A DNA stretch of 34,601 bases from Verrucomicrobiota bacterium (lineage in GTDB: Bacteria > Verrucomicrobiota > Verrucomicrobiia > Limisphaerales > UBA8199). The position numbers and the translations under genes were made by a program. Under the pieces are notes generated by a model that was given only the letters and a program-made list of their open reading frames with translations, was not told the origin of the DNA and did not search any database. This document shows, one piece after another, positions 30,370 to 34,601 of this stretch (within the stretch, counting starts at the first letter, position 1; the number at the start of each line of letters is the position of its first letter). Location: positions 1 to 34,601 of the forward strand of contig JARKQH010000408.1 in NCBI GenBank assembly GCA_029974925.1. The letters are read 5' to 3'.

Positions 30370-30655
30370 GCGCGAATTGAAAACCGGTCCGCACGCAAAG
30401 GCGAGGAAAAAAGGCGGAGACGGGGGGGCGGGGGCCTTGGTTGCCACGCCCGCGCCGGTTCAGTCGAACCGCTCCCTGGCGCAGGACGTGGCGTTGACGT
30501 TCGCGACCCAGATTCGGGCCGGAACCGCTTTCCCGCCGCAGCCCGCGCCGACGCGGGAACACCGAATCCGCTTGCAGCCCGCGCCAGTTGGGGCAACATT
30601 TGTCCCGCTTGGGGCGCAACCCAGCAAGCAAGCCAGACCGTTGCGGTCAACGAGC

Positions 30656-30745
30656 GGAAGGGTGGCTGAGTGGTTAAAGGCACCTGACTCGAAATCAGGC
30701 GTACGGGTAACCGTACCGGGGGTTCGAATCCCTCCCCTTCCGCCA
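30656..30745 (+). tRNA. tRNA-Ser (anticodon CGA)
   Basis: The 7-bp acceptor GGAAGGG/CCCTTCC is followed by discriminator G and an encoded CCA. The anticodon stem CCTGA/TCAGG frames CGA at 30690-30692. A long variable arm (GTACGG-GTAA-CCGTAC) is typical of serine tRNA, and the T-arm loop is TTCGAAT. Confidence 0.96.
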
Positions 30746-31241
30746 CGCAAGCCCTTCTCACGAGCCTTGCGGATTATTCTGACGACTCCTTTGCAGCTTG
30801 CCTTGCAGGCCCTGCCTTTGGACTCACCCGGGGAATTGCAGTGGAGGCGAGGGTCGGAATCGGCCGTTTTTTTGTATCTGGCGGCCACTCTGGCCACGCT
30901 TCCCGATTCCGCGCCGACTTTCGGCGATGCCCACGCAACTACCTGTAAATACGATGGTTTCGCATTCCGCTCTATCGAATTCGGACTCAACAACAGCCGA
31001 GCGAGCGGCGGCCGTCAAATCACGACTCGCAGGCGCTTTTGCATACCCCTCCACTGCTCGATACTGGAAGTTTCACTGGAAGTTAAAGGAATGTCTTCGC
31101 CCCCATTTCAAGTTCCCATCGCGGGCGCCAGGAGGCAGCTTCCGATGGCTCAAAGGCCGGGGAGCGCCCTTTTCAAGGGCTGCCACCTCGGGAATCAATC
31201 CCCACTTGCATTCCACCGTGTGAAATGATTTATTTCACGAT
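30746..31241. other. Intergenic stretch after tRNA-Ser
   Basis: About 500 bases. A 141-codon + frame (30798-31223) has weak third-position GC compared with neighbours and no recognised family, so it is not called a gene. From about 30928 its product (AVKSRLAGAFAYPSTARYW) looks slightly protein-like and could be a relic. The last 20 bases form an inverted repeat described separately. Confidence 0.4.
31220..31238. promoter_or_regulatory. Inverted repeat just before the ATPase start
   Basis: GTGAAAT (31220-31226) and ATTTCAC (31232-31238) are perfect inverted arms around GATTT. The ATG follows after 3 bases. It could be an operator or a hairpin that hides the start. Confidence 0.5.
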
Positions 31242-32474
31242 ATGAACGGCATTCGCAATCGCTGGTTCAGTCGCAATCTGGAGTCGGCCTTGAAAGTGCT
31301 GCCGGTCACTGTCGTGACGGGGGCTCGCCAGACCGGCAAGACCACCCTGGTAAGGATGTTGGGCGCCAAGCGAAGTTTCTTCACGTTGGATGACTTTGGC
31401 GTGCTGGATCAGGCCGAGCGCAATCCAGATTCACTGCTGGACTCCCGTCCGGTCACGCTGGATGAGGTTCAGCGCGCGCCGCAACTGTTGTTGGCCGTGA
31501 AACGGGCCGTGGATGAACAACGCCGGGCGGGTGACTTTGTCCTCACCGGGTCGGCCAATCTCCTCTTGATGGGCCGAGTGGCGGACACGCTGGCGGGCCG
31601 GGCGATTTATCTGGAGTTGCCCCCGTTCTGCCCTGCGGAGTGGTCGCAGCGTAAAGGAGCACTGGAGCCGGTCAACCGTCTCTTCGCGCCGGATTTCGAC
31701 CTGGGCGACTGGCCCGACAAAAAGGGGAATTGGCAGCGGTGGCTGCTGCGCGGTGGTTTTCCTCCCGCGTTGGCCATCGAAAGTGATCGCGATCGCGGCC
31801 TGTGGTTCGCGGCCTATGTGCAGACCTATCTGGAGCGCGACCTGCGACAGCTCAGCGATGTTGCCAGCCTGCCTGACTTTCAACGCTTGATGGCCCTGGC
31901 GGCCAATCGAACCGGCAAACTCCTCAATCAAGCCGACCTCGCCCGGGACGCGGCGTTGAGCCATCCCACGGCACATCGTTATCTCAATCTGCTGGAAACG
32001 GGTTGCCTGATAACCCGCATCAGACCTCTTGCGGCGAACCCTTCCTCTTCGATGGTCAAAGCGCCGAAACTGCTTTGGTCGGACTGCGGGCTCGCCGCCT
32101 GGCTGGCGGGCATTCGCAGTGCTGAGGAAATCGGCAAGCGGCTGGACTCGGGTTTCTGGCTGGAGCAAACGATATACCAAACGCTTCAGTCCTGGCGTGC
32201 CCTGGACCCGACCAATCGCCGGATACACTATTGGCGCGACCGTGCGGGTCATGAAGTGGATTTCATCCTGGAGCGGGACGGAAAGCTGGTGGCCGTCGAA
32301 ATCAAGGCGAGCCATCAGGCCAACCTGTCAGACGCAGCGGGGATTCAAACGCTCAAGAGCGTGCTAACAAAGAAACAGAGTCTGGTGCGCAGTGTGGTGC
32401 TGCACGCGGGCAAGGCGAGGCCTCTGGACAAAGACGTTTTTGCTTTGCCCTGGGGCTGGCTGGTTGAGGATTGA
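31242..32474 (+). CDS. AAA ATPase with DUF4143 C-terminal domain
   Basis: 410 residues. Walker A is TGARQTGKTTL (Lys 33) and Walker B VTLDEVQRAP (Asp 74, Glu 75), with arginine/sensor region VLTGSANLLLMGRVADTLAG. The central winged-helix-like segment (RTGKLLNQADLARDAALSHP, TAHRYLNLLE) and the C-terminal DUF4143 domain follow; this ends YWRDRAGHEVDFILERDGKL, VAVEIKAS, which resembles a restriction-endonuclease fold. Members are abundant in accessory DNA, and their function is not established. The inverted repeat before the ATG suggests self-control. It lies in the accessory stretch that follows the tRNA gene. Confidence 0.9.
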   Translation: MNGIRNRWFSRNLESALKVLPVTVVTGARQTGKTTLVRMLGAKRSFFTLDDFGVLDQAERNPDSLLDSRPVTLDEVQRAPQLLLAVKRAVDEQRRAGDFVLTGSANLLLMGRVADTLAGRAIYLELPPFCPAEWSQRKGALEPVNRLFAPDFDLGDWPDKKGNWQRWLLRGGFPPALAIESDRDRGLWFAAYVQTYLERDLRQLSDVASLPDFQRLMALAANRTGKLLNQADLARDAALSHPTAHRYLNLLETGCLITRIRPLAANPSSSMVKAPKLLWSDCGLAAWLAGIRSAEEIGKRLDSGFWLEQTIYQTLQSWRALDPTNRRIHYWRDRAGHEVDFILERDGKLVAVEIKASHQANLSDAAGIQTLKSVLTKKQSLVRSVVLHAGKARPLDKDVFALPWGWLVED

Positions 32475-32552
32475 GCGAGGGAGAGCAACGCTTCCACCAT
32501 GCAATCCGGATATTTGCATTTGAGTCACCTGCCACCCTAAAAGAAGGGTTCT

Positions 32553-32880
32553 TCACGGAATTCCGGGGAAGGCCTGACGAATCTTGAGGAAGCAATAATC
32601 GTTATCGCGGAAGCCGTAGGCGGCGCGTTTGATGACCTTGATCCTATTGTTGATTCCTTCGCGCAGGCTGGTGTGTCAGGGCCAGCGGCAGTGGGCGAGG
32701 ATGCCGGCGGGTTTCTCTCTGGGGTTGCGGGCGAACTTCTTCAGCGGTTCGATGCGGCTGCGCATGGCCCGGCCATACCATTCGTCCCAACAGCGTTTGG
32801 CGGCGCCTTCGCAGGTATAATCCCAGAGCCGCTTTCGGGTTCGCTCGCTCGTCTTGTCCTGCAATTCAGGGGTTAGCTTT
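32553..32880 (-). pseudogene. ISL3-type transposase, C-terminal fragment with a premature stop
   Basis: On the - strand, CEGAAKRCWDEWYGRAM, RSRIEPLKKFARNPREKPAG, ILAHCRWP is followed by an in-frame TGA, then HTSLREGINNRIKVIKRAAY, GFRDNDYCFLKIRQAFPGIP and the stop at 32553. This is the C-terminal third of an ISL3-family DDE transposase. The catalytic aspartates lie upstream and are absent. GGGTTCTTCACGGAATTCCG near 32547-32566 looks like the right terminal repeat of such an element. The upstream boundary is uncertain, and the rest of 32475-33068 shows no other gene. It is a dead copy. Confidence 0.75.
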
Positions 32881-33028
32881 CTTGGCTTAACCACTGGTCG
32901 GATTTTTGGGGAGCACCTCATCGGGAGACACTGCTCGCCGGGGCACGCCAAGGCCGGAACCGACCATAGCTGCGATGGCTGGTGGATTCGGGAGAACGAA
33001 AAATCCTTGGCCAGAACGGCGTGTGTAA

Positions 33029-33057
33029 TTGTATTGTCAGCCACGTTTAACTGTATA
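33029..33057 (+). promoter_or_regulatory. Possible promoter/operator of abiEi
   Basis: TTGTAT (33029-33034) and TGTATA (33052-33057) are 17 bases apart, which would start transcription at or very near the ATG at 33069. GTGTAA (33023-33028) and TTACAC (33063-33068) are inverted arms around it, where a self-repressing antitoxin could bind. Confidence 0.35.
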
Positions 33058-33068
33058 TCGTTTTACAC

Positions 33069-33677
33069 ATGCGGCGAACGACGACCAAACAAGACCGGGT
33101 GCTGTCCCTAGCGCGAAAGAAGAAGATTCTGCGCCTGAAGGATGTCACAGACGAGGGACTACACCCGGAACATCTCCGACGACTTCACCGCAAAGGTCTG
33201 CTGGTGCGAAGCGACCGGGGCGTGTATCGGCTGGCCAAGGCTGAGTTTTCAGAGAAGCTGAGTCTGGCCGAGGTCGCCAAGCGCGTCCCGAATGCCGTGG
33301 TGTGCCTGCTGAGCGCCCTGCTTTACCACGAGATCGGCACCCAACTGCCCCATGAGGTCTGGCTGGCGGTCAAACGCCGCGCCGCGCTGCCTCGTGGCGT
33401 CCATACCCGGCTGCGGATCGTGACGGTCTCCGAACCATCCTACGGGGCGGGAATCGAGGAGCACGAGATCGACGGCGTTCCGGTGAGGGTCTATTGCCCG
33501 GCCAAGACCGTCGCCGACTGCTTCCGATTCAGGAATAGGGTCGGACTGGACGTGGCTCTGGAGGCCCTCCGGGACGCCTGGCGCAAGCGCAAGGTGACGA
33601 TGGCCGACCTGGAACGGTTCGCCAAGATCAACCGGGTAACGACCGTGATACGCCCCTACCTGGAGATGCTTACGTGA
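33069..33677 (+). CDS. abiEi: AbiEi-family antitoxin
   Basis: 202 residues. An N-terminal winged helix (VLSLARKKKILRLKDVTDEG, LHPEHLRRLHRKGLLVR, GVYRLAK) precedes the C-terminal domain of type IV AbiE antitoxins: NAVVCLLSALLYHEIGTQLP, VWLAVKRRAALPRG, VYCPAKTVADCFRFRNRVGL, DVALEALRDAW. AbiEi proteins repress their own operon through the winged helix and neutralise the nucleotidyltransferase AbiEii without direct binding. The stop overlaps the GTG of abiEii (GTGA), the normal arrangement. The partner toxin is truncated here, so this antitoxin is an orphan. Confidence 0.88.
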   Translation: MRRTTTKQDRVLSLARKKKILRLKDVTDEGLHPEHLRRLHRKGLLVRSDRGVYRLAKAEFSEKLSLAEVAKRVPNAVVCLLSALLYHEIGTQLPHEVWLAVKRRAALPRGVHTRLRIVTVSEPSYGAGIEEHEIDGVPVRVYCPAKTVADCFRFRNRVGLDVALEALRDAWRKRKVTMADLERFAKINRVTTVIRPYLEMLT

Positions 33678-34060
33678 AAGGGAAGCCCATCCAGAACCTC
33701 GCCGCTTCGGTTTACGCCCGGCTGTTGAAACGCACCGACCTGGGTGATGAGGACTTCCAGTTCGTGCTGATGCGCTACGGCGCAGAGCGACTGATGTATC
33801 GGCTCAGCCAGTCCGAGCACGCCGCCAATTTCGTGCTGAAGGGGCAAATGTGTTCCAAAAACATGAAATCGGATTTGATCAACGCAACGCGCGGGGTTGA
33901 ATATCCTCCCGCCCCTTCAGGGCGGGGAATGGTGGTGGATGTTCATCGCCCCGGGGCCTTGCCCCGCAAACCCAGGGCGATGCCCTGGGACGCAATGTCG
34001 TGCCGCTGTGTGTTCCAAAAACATGAAATCGGATTTGATCAACGCAACGCGCGGGGTTGA
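33674..34060 (+). pseudogene. abiEii: abiEii toxin, N-terminal 58 residues joined to repeat DNA
   Basis: The frame starts at GTG 33674 and reads IQNLAASVYARLLKRTDLGD, EDFQFVLMRYGAERLMYRL, SQSEHAANFVLKG, matching the start of AbiEii nucleotidyltransferases. The family continues with the catalytic GSxxxR(x)3D-type core, but here, from about 33849, the DNA is the 160-bp repeat and the frame ends by chance at 34060. The catalytic core is gone, so it cannot be toxic through the known route. The downstream remainder is not in the window. Confidence 0.82.
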
Positions 34061-34318
34061 ATACCCTCCCGCCCCTTCAGGGCGGGGAATGGTGGTGGAT
34101 GTTCATCGCCCCGGGGCCTTGCCCCGCAAACCCAGGGCGATGCCCTGGGGCGCAATGTCGTGCCGCAATGTGTTCCAAAAACATGAAATCGGACTTGATC
34201 AACGCAACGCGCGGGGTTTAATACCCTCCCGCCCCTTCAGGGCGGGGAATGTTGGTGGATGTTCATCGCCCCGGGGCGTCGCCCCGCAAACCCAGGGCGA
34301 TGCCCTGGGCTATCTCCT
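33849..34318. repeat. 160-bp tandem repeat, two full copies and one partial
   Basis: Units start at 33849, 34009 and 34169 (each TGTGTTCCAAAAACATGAAA) and are nearly identical. Each holds three hairpins, in unit 1 CCCGCCC/GGGCGGG (33908-33926), CGGGGC-CTT-GCCCCG (33952-33966) and CCCAGGGC-GAT-GCCCTGGG (33971-33989). The third unit departs from the others after the last hairpin. Confidence 0.93.
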
Positions 34319-34319
34319 T

Positions 34320-34460
34320 GTGCTCCGTTGGAGCACCAAACCATTGCGGCATCCACGGGGCTTTGAGGGATTTGTTCTGGACCCTGCCAAACGGGTTGAA
34401 ACCGCCACGCCCCCATGCCCCGAAGGGGCATTTTGTGATAGCCCAGGGCAACGCCCTGGG
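34320..34460. repeat. Cluster of three further palindromes
   Basis: GTGCTCC-GTT-GGAGCAC (34320-34336), ATGCCCC-GAA-GGGGCAT (34415-34431, followed by TTTT's start) and CCCAGGGC-AAC-GCCCTGGG (34442-34460). All have three-base loops, and the last shares its stem with the 160-bp unit. Confidence 0.8.
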
Positions 34461-34473
34461 ACTGGAGTTTGGC

Positions 34474-34601
34474 TCAGTTGGTGGCGTAGAAGGTGGCGCT
34501 GGCGAGGTGGGGCGAGAGTTTTTCGGGCTTCGGGTCCGGGGCACCGGGCGACGTGAAGCCGGCTAAACTCTCCGGGCGCAGGGCGCTGGCCCACAATTCG
34601 T
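34474..34601 (-). CDS. C-terminal end of an unknown protein (5' part outside window)
   Basis: The - strand is open from the window edge to a TGA at 34474-34476, giving about 41 residues: ELWASALRPESLAGFTSP, GAPDPKPEKLSPHLASATFY, ATN. Nearly every codon ends in G or C, as in the real genes of this window and unlike the repeats beside it, so a coding origin is likely. No family is recognised from so short a piece. The stop lies 13 bases from the palindrome cluster, which may also end its transcript. Confidence 0.55.
   Translation of the reverse strand, partial: ELWASALRPESLAGFTSPGAPDPKPEKLSPHLASATFYATN

Noticed and set aside
30798-31223. 141-codon frame after tRNA-Ser
   Set aside because: Codon use unlike its neighbours, no ribosome binding site and no family seen; kept only as a possible relic.
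33849-34318. CRISPR array
   Set aside because: The repeats are directly adjacent 160-bp units without unique spacers, and no cas genes are present.
33897-34556. 219-codon frame with repeated RPGALPRKPRAMPW peptides
   Set aside because: It is the 160-bp tandem repeat translated; the unit length is not a multiple of three, so frames change from copy to copy.

Overview
The window looks like part of a high-GC Verrucomicrobiota chromosome, probably of the Pedosphaera/Limisphaera kind. This is inferred from content, not from a marker gene. The clues are several exported proteins with twin-arginine or Sec leaders (a Gfo/Idh/MocA oxidoreductase, a sulfatase, a nitroreductase, a sugar isomerase), a very large LamG/Ig/PA14 surface protein ending in -FYRLVR, a PEP-CTERM tail, and intergenic DNA full of strong short-loop palindromes.

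Layout. 1-1023: C-terminal part of a SNF2 helicase. 1087-6107: four closely spaced + strand genes for exported proteins (oxidoreductase, GHL10-type hydrolase, sulfatase, nitroreductase), plausibly a polysaccharide-related cassette. 6154-7811 (-): glycerol kinase followed by a glpF reduced by a large internal deletion. 8147-12160: a 1337-residue secreted multidomain lectin-like protein with a clear terminator. 12285-13475: an antitoxin/VapC chimera, a small hypothetical protein and a putative lipoprotein. 13613-16515: cytochrome bd oxidase (cydAB) and a membrane rhodanese. 16696-18957 (-): dihydroxy-acid dehydratase with an unusual NTF2/SnoaL-like insertion. 18988-20277: 1.3 kb of non-coding repeats and an RHS scrap. 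20278-24158: aconitase and an overlapping RsmB-type RNA methyltransferase. 24161-30369 (-): sugar isomerase, ribBA, ribH, a PEP-CTERM scrap, tlyA, nadK, a LacI regulator overlapping nadK by one base, and a GspG-like protein. 30656-30745: tRNA-Ser(CGA). 31242-34470: an accessory stretch with a DUF4143 ATPase, a broken ISL3-type transposase, abiEi, an abiEii truncated by a 160-bp tandem repeat, and more palindromes. The 3' end of another - strand gene closes the window.

How the genes work together. Core metabolism is represented by riboflavin synthesis (RibBA supplies both precursors that RibH joins), NADP supply (NadK), the TCA cycle (aconitase), branched-chain amino acid synthesis (IlvD), glycerol phosphorylation, and microaerobic respiration (CydAB). 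The exported genes at the left suggest growth on sulfated or complex glycans.

Most notable: (1) IlvD with an in-frame extra domain in the inter-domain linker; (2) a series of gene remnants (glpF, antitoxin-VapC, PEP-CTERM tail, RHS, ISL3, abiEii), two of them in-frame internal deletions; (3) several unrelated palindrome families, many with trinucleotide loops, including a double-hairpin element with apparent compensatory changes, a 21-bp-period hairpin array upstream of ilvD, and a 160-bp repeat that has replaced most of abiEii. No complete, clearly new multi-gene system was recognised.
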